From contig CASFQC010000019.1 of assembly GCA_949296415.1 (NCBI GenBank), forward strand, positions 1 through 36,701: a stretch of 36,701 bases of DNA, written 5' to 3'. The translations under genes were made by a program, and so were the position numbers. A model generated the notes under the pieces. That model ran no database searches, was not told the origin of the DNA, and worked only from the letters and a program-made list of their open reading frames with translations. Below are positions 8,396-17,263 of the stretch, one piece after another. The stretch's first letter is position 1; the number at the start of each line of letters is the position of its first letter. The DNA comes from an uncultured Bacteroides sp. (lineage in GTDB: Bacteria > Bacteroidota > Bacteroidia > Bacteroidales > Bacteroidaceae).

Positions 8396-10684
8396 ATGAA
8401 AACATTACTTTTAAGCTTCTTTTTTTCCACACTGTCTGTCATGGCACAGCCTCAGATGAAAGATCTGGTGCAGTATGTGGATACACGACAAGGCACTGAC
8501 TCGCATTTCGGACTGAGCTACGGGAACACTTATCCGGCTACAGGAATGCCTTATGGCATGCATCTGTGGTCGCCCCAAACAGGGAAGAACGGCGACGGTT
8601 TCAAGTATCAGTATGCTTCTGGAAAAATCAGAGGATTCTGTCAGTCGCACCAGTGCAGCCCATGGGTGGGCGACTATGCAGTATATTCGCTTATGCCGGT
8701 AACGGGTGAGCTGACGGTGGAACAGGACAGCCGGGCTTCTGCCTTCAGCCACGACAACGAAGTGGCGCTGCCTCATTACTACAGCGTGTCACTTGACAAT
8801 GGCATCCGCACCGAGATGGCTCCCACCACACGTGGCGTGCACTTCCGCTTCTCCTACCCGGACAAAGGAGACGCTTACCTGGTGCTGGACGGCTATACGG
8901 AGATGAGCGAGATAAGAATCATTCCCGAAAAACGGCAGATTATAGGCTGGGTGAACAACCAGCGGTTCGTAAACAACGCCAAATCGTTCCGCAACTATTT
9001 TATCGTGCAGTTCGACAAGCCATTCAAAGCATACGGCATCTGGGAAAACCAGAAGGGACAGATTTTTGACGGACAACTCCAAGGCTCGGGCAAAGGATAC
9101 GGCGCATACGTACAGTTCGCAAAGGGTTGCACTGTGCAAGCCAAGGCCGCCTCATCGTACATCAGTGCGGAACAGGCCATGGTGACACTCAGGCGGGAAT
9201 TAGGAAAGGACAAGAACCTGGAATCCACACGCGAACGTGGCTGGGAGGTATGGAACAAGCTGCTGAACCGCATCGTAGTAGAGGGTGGCACAGAGGAACA
9301 GGTACGCACGTTCTATTGCTGTCTCTTTCGTGCCAATCTGTTCTCACGCAAATTCTATGAACGCAAGGCCGACGGAAGTCCTTACTACTACAGTCCTTAC
9401 AACGGAAAGGTGTACGACGGATATATGTACACCGACAATGGCTTTTGGGACACGTTCCGCTCGCAATTCCCGCTGGCCAACATTCTGCATCCCACCATGC
9501 AGGGACGCTACATGAACGCCCTTCTCGACGCACAGGAACAGAGCGGATGGCTACCGTCGTGGTCGGCTCCGGGCGAGACAGGAGGCATGCTGGGCAACCA
9601 TGCCATATCGCTCCTGGCCGATGCCTGGGCAAAAGGCATACGCACCTTTGACCCAGAACGGGCGCTCAAGGCCTATGCCCATGAGGCGATGAACAAAGGC
9701 CCTTACGGAGGAGCCAACGGACGTGGGTTCTGGAAAGAGTATTACCAGTTGGGCTATGTACCTTACCCGGAATCAATGGGCAGCTCCTCGCAGACCATGG
9801 AATATGCCTACGATGACTTTTGCGGATACCAACTGGCACGTATGACAGGACATGAGGCCTATGCCAAAGTGTTCGCCCGGCAGATGTACAACTACAGGAA
9901 CGTGTTCGACCCAGCCACAGGTTTCATGCGCGGCAAGGGAGCGGACGGCAAATGGCAAGAACCTTTTGACCCGTTGGAATGGGGAGGCCCATTCTGCGAG
10001 GGGAACGCCTGGCACTACACATGGTCTGTGTTCCACGATGTACAGGGGCTGATAGACCTGTTCGGTGGCGACAGGAAGTTCACCGCAAAAATGGATTCCG
10101 TGTTTCTCCTGCCCGGTGTCATCAAACCTGGCACCTACGGTGGCGTCATCCACGAAATGAAGGAAATGGAACTGGCCGGAATGGGACAATACGCGCACGG
10201 CAACCAGCCCATACAGCATATGCCTTACCTGTACTCCTACGCCGGACAACCGTGGAAGACGCAGTACTGGGTGCGCCAGATTGTTCAACGGCTGTACAAT
10301 CCCACAGAAAAAGGATTCCCTGGCGACGAAGACCAGGGCGGCATGTCTTCGTGGTATGTGCTGAGCGCGTTGGGCATCTATGCCGTATGCCCGGGAACTG
10401 ACGAATACGTCATAGGCAGCCCCCTTTTCAGCAAGGCCACCGTCACTCTGGAGAACGGGAACAAGTTCATCATCGAGGCGGAAGGCAACGGGCCGGAGAA
10501 CTACTACATCCAGTGGGGTACGCTGAACGGACGCGAGCTGGACAAGAACTACATCCGTTACAGCGACATTGCCGACGGAGGCACGCTGAAGTTCAAAATG
10601 GGACCGAAACCCGACAAGCGGCGCAACACCTCGAAATATGCCGCACCGTTCTCGCTCTCAAGGACAGGCTCTTATTGCCAGTAA
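8396..10684 (+). CDS. Second GH92 alpha-mannosidase, signal peptidase I type
   Basis: A second GH92-family enzyme of 762 residues, clearly diverged from its neighbour rather than a recent duplicate. The start at 8396 is preferred over the upstream in-frame ATG at 8267 because it gives a textbook signal peptide (MKTLLL to VMAQ) and avoids overlapping the previous gene. Family landmarks include the Y-V-D-T segment, the M-P-Y-G-M-H turn, the D-N-G-F-W-D-T-F-R block, and a C-terminal G-D-E-D-Q-G-G-M-S-S-W-Y motif starting at G643. That last motif differs from the G-N-E-D-V-G-Q of the upstream paralog, which may mean a different substrate. It lacks a lipobox, so it is probably soluble in the periplasm. 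The stop codon lies inside a small A/T-rich inverted repeat at 10680-10700. Confidence 0.92.
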   Translation: MKTLLLSFFFSTLSVMAQPQMKDLVQYVDTRQGTDSHFGLSYGNTYPATGMPYGMHLWSPQTGKNGDGFKYQYASGKIRGFCQSHQCSPWVGDYAVYSLMPVTGELTVEQDSRASAFSHDNEVALPHYYSVSLDNGIRTEMAPTTRGVHFRFSYPDKGDAYLVLDGYTEMSEIRIIPEKRQIIGWVNNQRFVNNAKSFRNYFIVQFDKPFKAYGIWENQKGQIFDGQLQGSGKGYGAYVQFAKGCTVQAKAASSYISAEQAMVTLRRELGKDKNLESTRERGWEVWNKLLNRIVVEGGTEEQVRTFYCCLFRANLFSRKFYERKADGSPYYYSPYNGKVYDGYMYTDNGFWDTFRSQFPLANILHPTMQGRYMNALLDAQEQSGWLPSWSAPGETGGMLGNHAISLLADAWAKGIRTFDPERALKAYAHEAMNKGPYGGANGRGFWKEYYQLGYVPYPESMGSSSQTMEYAYDDFCGYQLARMTGHEAYAKVFARQMYNYRNVFDPATGFMRGKGADGKWQEPFDPLEWGGPFCEGNAWHYTWSVFHDVQGLIDLFGGDRKFTAKMDSVFLLPGVIKPGTYGGVIHEMKEMELAGMGQYAHGNQPIQHMPYLYSYAGQPWKTQYWVRQIVQRLYNPTEKGFPGDEDQGGMSSWYVLSALGIYAVCPGTDEYVIGSPLFSKATVTLENGNKFIIEAEGNGPENYYIQWGTLNGRELDKNYIRYSDIADGGTLKFKMGPKPDKRRNTSKYAAPFSLSRTGSYCQ

Positions 10685-10713
10685 AAAAACGGCTTTTACT
10701 CCTGACATTCCGC

Positions 10714-10721
10714 CATATTTG
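10714..10721 (+). promoter_or_regulatory. Near-consensus -7 box upstream of the TPR protein gene
   Basis: CATATTTG differs from TAnnTTTG only at the first base and lies 28 bases before the start at 10750. The gene could be transcribed from here or by read-through from the GH92 cluster. Confidence 0.3.
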
Positions 10722-10749
10722 TCATGTCTAATTAAAAAAAGAACAGCTT

Positions 10750-11436
10750 ATGATAAAGACTCTCACCCTTTTGCTTTCACTGATGTGCTGTGTTCCCTCT
10801 GTGCTGCGGGCACAGGAGACCGACATGCTTTTTCCCCGGATTTCCCGTGCCTTGGCCAGGGACAGTGTGGACCGCGCCGTGACACTCTTCCGCCAAGCGG
10901 CGGAGAAGGACGTGGAACAGGCCGAGATGTTTTACTGGACTCAGGTGGACAAGACGCAGAATGTAGCCGTGCTCTTCTCTGCCGAGCTGGCCCGAAGCTA
11001 CCAGAAAGAACGGAGCTTTGACAAAGCTTACCTCTTCTGTCAGGAATACCTGCAACGTTATCCTGACGACCTGCGTATGCTGGAACTCTGCGCTTCGGCC
11101 AGTCTGATGAGAGGCGAGGAAGAGGAGGCCGCCGATATCTACAGGAACATTCTGCGGCTGGACAACGACAACCTGCAGGCCAACATTTTCCTGGGCAACT
11201 ACTATTTCCTGCAAGGAGAACGGGAAAGAGACCGGCTGCACAAGTCGTATTTCCACATCAAGACACCCACACGCATGCAGTATGCCCGTTACAGAAACCG
11301 TCTGAGCAACATTTTCCGCAACACCTACAGCAAGGCAAGAGATTGCCTGAGAAAAGCCGCACGCCAGATGCCTTCCGACGGCACGCAACACACGCTGGAC
11401 CTCATAGAACAAATACGGAAAGAAGCGGAAAGATGA
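10750..11436 (+). CDS. Exported TPR-repeat protein of unknown function
   Basis: A 228-residue protein with a signal peptide (residues 1-21, ending in LRAQ). From about residue 60 to 160 it shows helical tetratricopeptide-like repeats, with small residues and aromatic pairs at regular spacing, for example ARSYQKERSFDKAYLFCQ followed by a Y-P-D-D turn. The C-terminal part is basic and probably helical. TPR proteins are protein-binding scaffolds; no partner can be inferred here. It lies 65 bp after the second GH92 gene in the same direction, so co-transcription is possible, but the near-consensus promoter and different function leave this open. It was not matched to any named family. Confidence 0.75.
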   Translation: MIKTLTLLLSLMCCVPSVLRAQETDMLFPRISRALARDSVDRAVTLFRQAAEKDVEQAEMFYWTQVDKTQNVAVLFSAELARSYQKERSFDKAYLFCQEYLQRYPDDLRMLELCASASLMRGEEEEAADIYRNILRLDNDNLQANIFLGNYYFLQGERERDRLHKSYFHIKTPTRMQYARYRNRLSNIFRNTYSKARDCLRKAARQMPSDGTQHTLDLIEQIRKEAER

Positions 11437-11902
11437 CTGGCTTACAGAGGGTTGTCTTTCCGCTATCTACGGACATTCCACATCCGGTGCGGACATATCT
11501 GCAAGGCCTTGCCGAGAAGCTGGAAAAGTGGACAGAATATCATCAAAGGCCCAATATATTTTAAACATCCGGAACCGAAACGTAAGGTTGCATATTATAA
11601 AAAACTGGAATCGGCCTTCATAACTCACTTGCAACATTTCCTGCCAGAACCGGGTAGATTGTTTTTGCTTTCCGAGGCACTCCACCATCCATAGCCTTTA
11701 CCGTCATTGTGGAGAACCTTGTTTCAAGTGTGCCTTCTCAAGCGAATAGCGAAAACAATACGATACAGTGCTGTCAGGTTCTGTCCAAGCCCTAACAAGC
11801 TCTAAAAAAAGGACATCCGCATTCTTTTTCTCCTTAATATAATAGGTGGAACAATAAAAATACGTATCTTTGCGCGGATTTTTTTGATATTGATTTTAAA
11901 AT
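11437..11902. other. Intergenic region before pnp, no convincing gene
   Basis: About 466 bases. Only short frames of up to 80 codons occur (for example 11452-11694 on plus and 11467-11688 on minus), with no start context, no recognisable motif and no domain. The last 40 bases hold the pnp promoter. The length and A/T-rich, irregular composition suggest decayed sequence, but nothing identifies a parent gene. Confidence 0.5.
11865..11872 (+). promoter_or_regulatory. Putative -7 box of pnp
   Basis: TATCTTTG matches TAnnTTTG and lies 30 bases before the pnp start, implying a very short 5' leader. No clear -33 TTTG is visible. Confidence 0.55.
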
Positions 11903-14062
11903 ATGATTAACCCCATTGTTAAGACGATCGAGTTGCCCGATGGAAGGACCATCACACTCGAAACGGGAAAGCTGGCAAAACAGGCAGACGGTTCTGTAAT
12001 GCTCCGCATGGGAAACACCATGCTGCTGGCTACTGTTTGTGCCGCAAAAGATGCAGTTCCCGGAACAGATTTCATGCCCTTGCAGGTAGAGTACAAGGAA
12101 AAATATTCCGCATTCGGACGTTTCCCCGGCGGTTTTACCAAACGCGAAGGACGCGCCTCGGATTATGAAATCCTGACCTGCCGCCTTGTAGACCGCGCCC
12201 TGCGCCCCCTATTCCCCGACAATTTCCATGCTGAGGTATATGTCAACATCATCCTTTTCTCGGCCGACGGCATAGACATGCCCGACGCGCTGGCCGGACT
12301 GGCAGCATCGGCCGCACTGTCCGTATCGGACATCCCCTTCAACGGCCCCATATCCGAAGTGCGGGTGGCACGTATCGGCGGCCAGTTTGTCATTGATCCC
12401 ACCTTCGAACAACTGAAACAGGCCGACATGGACCTCATGGTGGGAGCCACTTATGAAAATATCATGATGGTGGAAGGCGAGATGAAGGAAGTGTCAGAAC
12501 AAGACCTGCTGGCAGCCCTCAAGGCAGCCCACGAGGCCATAAAGCCCATGTGTAAGGCACAAATGGAACTGGCCGAAGAGGTAGGCTCCACCGTGAAGCG
12601 CACCTATGACCACGAGGTGAACGACGAAGACCTGCGCAAGGCTGTGCACGACGCCTGCTATGACAAGGCTTACGCACTGGCCGCCAGCGGCAACAAGAAC
12701 AAGCATGAGCGCGAGGACGGCTTCCAGGCCATATGCGACGAGTTCAAGGCCCAATTCACTGAAGAAGAACTGGAGGAAAAGGGTCCTATGATAGACCGCT
12801 ACTATCACGATGTGGAGAAAGAAGCCATGCGACGCTGCATACTGGACGAAGGCAAGCGTCTGGACGGACGTACCACCACCGAAATACGCCCCATATGGTG
12901 TGAGGTGGGCTATCTGCCTGGCCCCCACGGCTCGGCCATATTCACACGCGGCGAGACCCAGTCGCTCTCTACCGTAACGCTGGGCACCAAGCTGGACGAG
13001 AAAGTGATAGACGACGTGCTGACCCAAGGCAAGGAACGGTTCCTGCTGCACTACAACTTCCCGCCCTTCTCCACCGGCGAAGCCAAGGCCCAGCGTGGAG
13101 TGGGACGCCGCGAAATAGGTCACGGACACTTGGCATGGCGTGCGCTGAAGGGACAGATTCCCGAGAACTATCCCTATGCCATCCGCGTCATGTCCGACAT
13201 ACTGGAGTCCAACGGTTCCTCATCCATGGCCACCGTATGTGCCGGTACCCTGGCGCTGATGGATGCCGGCGTGAAAATCAAGAAGCCAGTATCGGGCATA
13301 GCCATGGGACTCATCAAAAATCCGGGCGAAGAGAAATACGCCGTACTGTCCGACATATTGGGCGATGAGGACCACCTGGGCGACATGGACTTCAAGGTGA
13401 CAGGAACAAAAGACGGCATCACCGCCACACAGATGGACATCAAGGTGGACGGACTGTCATACGACGTGCTGGAGAAAGCACTGCTGCAGGCCAAGGCCGG
13501 CCGTGAATACATTCTGGGCAAACTGACCGAATGCATAGCTGAGCCGCGTCCCGAACTGAAGCCCCACGCTCCGCGCATAGAGACCATGACCATACCCAAG
13601 GAGTTCATCGGAGCCGTGATAGGCCCGGGCGGAAAAATCATACAGGGTATGCAAGAAGAGACGGGAGCCACCATCACTATAGAAGAAGTGGACAACGTAG
13701 GACAGATAGAGATAGCCGGAACCAATAAAAAGTCCATAGACGATGCCATACGCATGATAAAGGCTATCGTGGCTGTGCCCGAAGTAGGCGAAGTGTACAA
13801 AGGAAAAGTACGCTCCATCATGCCTTACGGCGCATTTGTGGAATTCCTCCCCGGAAAAGACGGACTGCTCCACATCTCGGAAATAGACTGGAAGCGTCTG
13901 GACACCGTGGAAGAAGCCGGATTGAAGGAAGGTGACGAGATAGACGTGAAACTGCTGGAGATAGACCCCAAGACAGGCAAGTTCAAACTGTCGCACCGCG
14001 TGCTTATCCCCAAACCTGAAGGATACGACAGCAAGTCTGAACGCCGCCGCGAAAGGAAATAA
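11903..14062 (+). CDS. pnp: Polyribonucleotide nucleotidyltransferase (PNPase)
   Basis: Phosphorolytic 3'-to-5' exoribonuclease that degrades mRNA and can also add nucleotides, acting in the cytoplasm as a ring-shaped trimer. The 719-residue protein has the full family order: first RNase PH domain (roughly residues 1-220, with the [11 protein letters not shown] segment), a helical linker, the second RNase PH domain (about 320-545, with the highly conserved F-P-P-F-S-T-G-E segment), a KH domain around G574 (V-I-G-P-G-G-K-I-I), and an S1 RNA-binding domain from about 628 to 700 (Y-K-G-K-V to K-L-S-H-R). Length is normal and the frame intact. Isoleucine is encoded by AUA in roughly half of cases. 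It stands alone, with its own promoter and a long hairpin downstream. Confidence 0.98.
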   Translation: MINPIVKTIELPDGRTITLETGKLAKQADGSVMLRMGNTMLLATVCAAKDAVPGTDFMPLQVEYKEKYSAFGRFPGGFTKREGRASDYEILTCRLVDRALRPLFPDNFHAEVYVNIILFSADGIDMPDALAGLAASAALSVSDIPFNGPISEVRVARIGGQFVIDPTFEQLKQADMDLMVGATYENIMMVEGEMKEVSEQDLLAALKAAHEAIKPMCKAQMELAEEVGSTVKRTYDHEVNDEDLRKAVHDACYDKAYALAASGNKNKHEREDGFQAICDEFKAQFTEEELEEKGPMIDRYYHDVEKEAMRRCILDEGKRLDGRTTTEIRPIWCEVGYLPGPHGSAIFTRGETQSLSTVTLGTKLDEKVIDDVLTQGKERFLLHYNFPPFSTGEAKAQRGVGRREIGHGHLAWRALKGQIPENYPYAIRVMSDILESNGSSSMATVCAGTLALMDAGVKIKKPVSGIAMGLIKNPGEEKYAVLSDILGDEDHLGDMDFKVTGTKDGITATQMDIKVDGLSYDVLEKALLQAKAGREYILGKLTECIAEPRPELKPHAPRIETMTIPKEFIGAVIGPGGKIIQGMQEETGATITIEEVDNVGQIEIAGTNKKSIDDAIRMIKAIVAVPEVGEVYKGKVRSIMPYGAFVEFLPGKDGLLHISEIDWKRLDTVEEAGLKEGDEIDVKLLEIDPKTGKFKLSHRVLIPKPEGYDSKSERRRERK

Positions 14063-14097
14063 CCCTACGGCGTTACAGACACACGCAGAATGAACAG

Positions 14098-14142
14098 TTG
14101 CGCAGGCAGGACGGATACATACATCCGTACCTGCCTGCGCAA
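14098..14142 (+). terminator. Long hairpin downstream of pnp
   Basis: Two arms of about 19-20 bases pair almost perfectly around a 6-base loop, with one unpaired T in the right arm. The stem is G/C-rich and begins 36 bases after the pnp stop. The following bases are not a T run, so this may be a 3'-end stabilising or processing hairpin rather than a classic intrinsic terminator. Confidence 0.6.
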
Positions 14143-14335
14143 TCTGTTTCCGGTATATAAGTCTTCTTCTGCCGATAATCTGCCTAAAGTATGATGACGA
14201 TTCGGGTCAAACAGGCACCAAGGAACAGGACAAACAGGTATGAACAACTTCTAAAAACATTGAAAAAACCTCCGTTCTGACGCCGACAAGTCCCTTTAGG
14301 GCCATAAACACTGCTGCGGAACAGATTTTTATTCG

Positions 14336-14343
14336 TACTTTTG
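14336..14343 (+). promoter_or_regulatory. Putative -7 box of the rhomboid operon
   Basis: TACTTTTG matches TAnnTTTG, 36 bases before the first rhomboid start. No good -33 match is seen. Confidence 0.5.
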
Positions 14344-14379
14344 CCGCAAATTGAATAAGAAAAAGACATTAGCACACCA

Positions 14380-15114
14380 ATGAACAACATACCTACCGTA
14401 ACCAAAAACCTGCTGATAATAAACGTACTGATGTTCATGGCCACGTGGGTGGCGGAAAGATATCACATAGACCTGTCCGACTATCTGGGATTGCACTTCG
14501 TACTGTCCGACCGCTTCAATGCCGCACAGCTCATCACCTACATGTTCATGCACGGAGGTTTCGCCCACTTGTTCTTCAACATGTTTGCCGTGTGGATGTT
14601 CGGACGCATACTGGAACAGGTATGGGGTCCCAGACGGTTCCTGTTCTACTACCTGCTGTGCGGCATAGGCGCCGGACTGATACAGGAGATAGTGACAGGA
14701 GTGGAATATGCCACGCTGCGGGCAGGCATGACAGACGATACCGTGTCCTACGTCATGCAGGAAGGGGCCGATGCCCTGCGGCAGAACATGAACTTTGTGG
14801 ACCCTGCGCTGGCTCACTTCAACATGGTACTGAACACCTCCACCGTAGGAGCTTCGGGAGCCGTGTATGCCATTCTGCTGGGTTTCGGCATGCTGTTCCC
14901 CAACCAGCCTATGTTCATTTTTCCCTTGCCCATTCCCATCAAAGCCAAGTACTTCGCCATAGGCTATGCCGTGATAGAGCTGCTTTCTGCCTTGGCCAAC
15001 AACCCGAACGACAATGTGGCCCATTTCGCCCATTTGGGAGGCATGGTGTTCGGCTTTATATTAATAATGTATTGGAAGAGGAATAACAAAAGCAATGGCT
15101 ACTATTACAGATGA
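14380..15114 (+). CDS. Rhomboid family intramembrane serine protease 1
   Basis: Polytopic inner-membrane serine protease of the rhomboid family, which cleaves transmembrane segments of other proteins. The 244-residue protein has about six hydrophobic segments. The catalytic Ser is in G-A-S-G (Ser159) and the catalytic His is in A-H-L-G-G (His218). The family's H-x-x-x-N equivalent lies in the second segment (HGGFAHLFFNM, residues 58-68). An insert of about 40 polar residues (roughly 108-150) sits between the segments before the Ser helix. The gene overlaps the following rhomboid gene by 20 bp, and a third gene overlaps that, so these form one operon. Substrates are unknown. Confidence 0.93.
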   Translation: MNNIPTVTKNLLIINVLMFMATWVAERYHIDLSDYLGLHFVLSDRFNAAQLITYMFMHGGFAHLFFNMFAVWMFGRILEQVWGPRRFLFYYLLCGIGAGLIQEIVTGVEYATLRAGMTDDTVSYVMQEGADALRQNMNFVDPALAHFNMVLNTSTVGASGAVYAILLGFGMLFPNQPMFIFPLPIPIKAKYFAIGYAVIELLSALANNPNDNVAHFAHLGGMVFGFILIMYWKRNNKSNGYYYR

Positions 15115-16000
15115 CCTGAAAGCCCGGTATCGGCAGGGCGACATCAGCCTGCGGCTGGTCTACATCAATTCCGCCGTATTCATACTGACTTGGCTGGTCA
15201 GAGTGGTGCTTACTCTGTTTAACCAAAGCGCAAGCCAATGGATGAACTGGCTGGAACTGCCCGCTTCGTTCAAGCAGCTGGCTCTGCAGCCATGGTCTCT
15301 GCTGACCTACATGTTCATGCATGCCGACATCTTCCACATTCTCTTCAACATGCTGTGGTTATACTGGTTCGGCAAACTGTACCTGAACTTCTTCTCAGCA
15401 AGGCACCTGCTGGGGTTGTATCTGTTTGGCGGGTTGTGCGGCGGGCTGCTCTACATGACAGCCTACAACATATTTCCTTACTTCAGCGAAGCCGTGCCCT
15501 ACGCCTTCATGCTGGGTGCGTCAGCCTCCGTACTGGCCATATCCATAGCCACAGCCTACCGTGCCCCCAACTATACCCTCCAACTGCTGTTCTTCGGCAC
15601 CGTCAGACTGAAATACCTGGCACTCATCATGGTACTCACCGATCTGCTGTTCATCACGTCGAACAACGCGGGAGGCCACATAGCCCACCTGGGAGGCGCG
15701 CTGGCCGGACTGTGGTTTGCCGCCAGCCTGAACAAAGGCATTGACCTGACCGCATGGATAAACAAGATTCTGGATCTTGTGTCTGGCGTGTTCCGTCCCT
15801 CCGCCTTCCGGCGCAAGTGGAAAAAGCCCAAGATGAAAGTGTCCTACCAAAGCAGCCGGGAAAAAGACTATGACTACAACGCCCGCAAAAAAGCCGAGAA
15901 CGACGAAATAGACAGAATACTGGACAAAATAAAAAAGTCGGGATACGGTAACCTGACCGATGAGGAGAAAAAACGACTTTTCGATGCCAGCCGGAAATGA
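15095..16000 (+). CDS. Rhomboid family intramembrane serine protease 2 with cytosolic tail
   Basis: A second rhomboid, 301 residues, overlapping the first by 20 bp in another frame. It keeps the second-segment H-x-x-x-x-x-x-x-N pattern (MHADIFHILFNM), the nucleophile region as G-A-S-A with Ser143, and the catalytic His198 in A-H-L-G-G. The residue after the Ser is Ala rather than the usual Gly, so the loop is slightly atypical. After the last membrane segment there is a basic, charged tail of about 85 residues (from about 215) that is probably cytosolic and partly coiled. Its partner or substrate role may differ from that of the first rhomboid. Its stop overlaps the next start by four bases. 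Confidence 0.9.
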   Translation: MATITDDLKARYRQGDISLRLVYINSAVFILTWLVRVVLTLFNQSASQWMNWLELPASFKQLALQPWSLLTYMFMHADIFHILFNMLWLYWFGKLYLNFFSARHLLGLYLFGGLCGGLLYMTAYNIFPYFSEAVPYAFMLGASASVLAISIATAYRAPNYTLQLLFFGTVRLKYLALIMVLTDLLFITSNNAGGHIAHLGGALAGLWFAASLNKGIDLTAWINKILDLVSGVFRPSAFRRKWKKPKMKVSYQSSREKDYDYNARKKAENDEIDRILDKIKKSGYGNLTDEEKKRLFDASRK

Positions 16001-17088
16001 AACGCGCATTCAAGCACTTGGGCAACATAGCCATCACCGCCATACTTGCGGCCAACATAGCATTCATCATAATGCTTCTTGGCTCGGCCTACAGCCCATG
16101 GCTACACCCTACAGAACATCCTGTAGCCTCGTGCATGGGGCTGGCTTTCCCCGTCTTTATTCTGGCCAACGGATGCTTCCTGCTATTCTGGCTGCTCATC
16201 AGATGCTTCAAGACCGCTCTGCTGCCACTGGCCGGATATATCCTCTGCCTGCCACAGCTGCTGCTGTATATACCTGTAAACCCCAGTAGCGGAAAAGTGC
16301 CTGAAGATTCGTTCAAGCTGCTGTCATACAACATCATGGGATTTTACGGAGAAGACAAGGATAATGCAGAAAGCATAGTGGACTACCTGAAAGCCAGCAG
16401 AGCCGACATCATCTGCCTGCAAGAATATCCGGCCAACCGGACAAAACAGAGAGACATAGAGAACGCACTAAAAGATTATCCCTACCACCGCACCGACAAA
16501 GTGGGGACAGGAGGAAACAACCGTATAGCCTGCTACTCGAAACTACCCATACTACGAGCCAAAAGACTGGACTATAAGAGCGACTACAACGGCTCCATAA
16601 TGTACGAACTGGCCTGGGGGAAAGACACCCTGACGCTGATAAGCAACCATCTGGAGTCGAACAAACTGACCATAGCCGACAAGGAGATCTATGAAGACAT
16701 GCTCAAGGCACCCCAACAGGCCAAAATGAAGAGCGGGGCACGCCTGCTCATAGGCAAGCTGGCGGAAGCCTCAGCCTTACGAGCCCCACAGGCCGACAGC
16801 ATAGCCAAGGTCATAGACCATACAAAGGGGCGGTACACCGTAGTGTGCGGCGACTTCAACGACACACCTATATCTTACGTCCACCACACCATAGGACGCA
16901 ACCTGAACGATGCCTTTGGACAGTCGGGATGCGGACTGGGTATATCGTACAACCGGAACATGTTCTATTTCAGGATAGACCACATCCTCACCAGCAAGAA
17001 TTTACAGACGTACCGCTGCACGGTGGACCGCTCCATAAAAACTTCAGACCATTACCCCATATGGTGTCACATAGCCCGGAAAAAATGA
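15997..17088 (+). CDS. Membrane-anchored endonuclease/exonuclease/phosphatase family protein
   Basis: A 363-residue protein with two to three hydrophobic segments in the first 95 residues, followed by an EEP-superfamily domain, a metal-dependent phosphoesterase fold used on nucleic acids, phospholipids or inositol phosphates. Visible landmarks are L-L-S-Y-N-I-M-G at the domain start (about 107), the metal-binding Glu in I-C-L-Q-E-Y (about 148), C-G-D-F-N-D at 284-289 and the closing S-D-H-Y-P with His352. The ATG overlaps the stop of the second rhomboid (ATGA), indicating translational coupling. The catalytic domain is probably on the periplasmic side or held at the membrane; the true substrate cannot be told. 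Confidence 0.88.
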   Translation: MKRAFKHLGNIAITAILAANIAFIIMLLGSAYSPWLHPTEHPVASCMGLAFPVFILANGCFLLFWLLIRCFKTALLPLAGYILCLPQLLLYIPVNPSSGKVPEDSFKLLSYNIMGFYGEDKDNAESIVDYLKASRADIICLQEYPANRTKQRDIENALKDYPYHRTDKVGTGGNNRIACYSKLPILRAKRLDYKSDYNGSIMYELAWGKDTLTLISNHLESNKLTIADKEIYEDMLKAPQQAKMKSGARLLIGKLAEASALRAPQADSIAKVIDHTKGRYTVVCGDFNDTPISYVHHTIGRNLNDAFGQSGCGLGISYNRNMFYFRIDHILTSKNLQTYRCTVDRSIKTSDHYPIWCHIARKK

Positions 17089-17199
17089 ATGGCACGTCCC
17101 TTTACAGGAGTCTGAAGAAAATGAAGGAAACAAAAGGGAGAACCTTGATAAAGCACAAATATTTAGAGGGCTTTTTACTGCAGAATGTGAAAAAAAAGC

Positions 17200-17207
17200 T
17201 ATATTTG
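17200..17207 (+). promoter_or_regulatory. Putative -7 box of secDF
   Basis: TATATTTG matches TAnnTTTG and lies 56 bases before the secDF start. The 175-base gap upstream holds no credible gene. Confidence 0.5.
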
Positions 17208-17263
17208 CAGCCTTGTATGCACAGAATCAATTTAAAAAAGTAATCATAATAAATTAAAGTAAG

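Larger units (their letters stand above)
14063..14379. other. Intergenic region between pnp and the rhomboid operon
   Basis: About 317 bases. The first 80 contain a long near-perfect hairpin (14098-14142), and the last 45 contain the promoter of the rhomboid operon. No plausible gene is seen in the rest. Confidence 0.6.

Noticed and set aside
10680-10700. Terminator at the end of the second GH92 gene
   Set aside because: The 7-bp A/T-rich inverted repeat around the stop codon is too weak to be confident.
17089-17263. Small gene between the EEP protein and secDF
   Set aside because: Only a K-rich short frame is present, and the gap is explained by the secDF promoter and leader.
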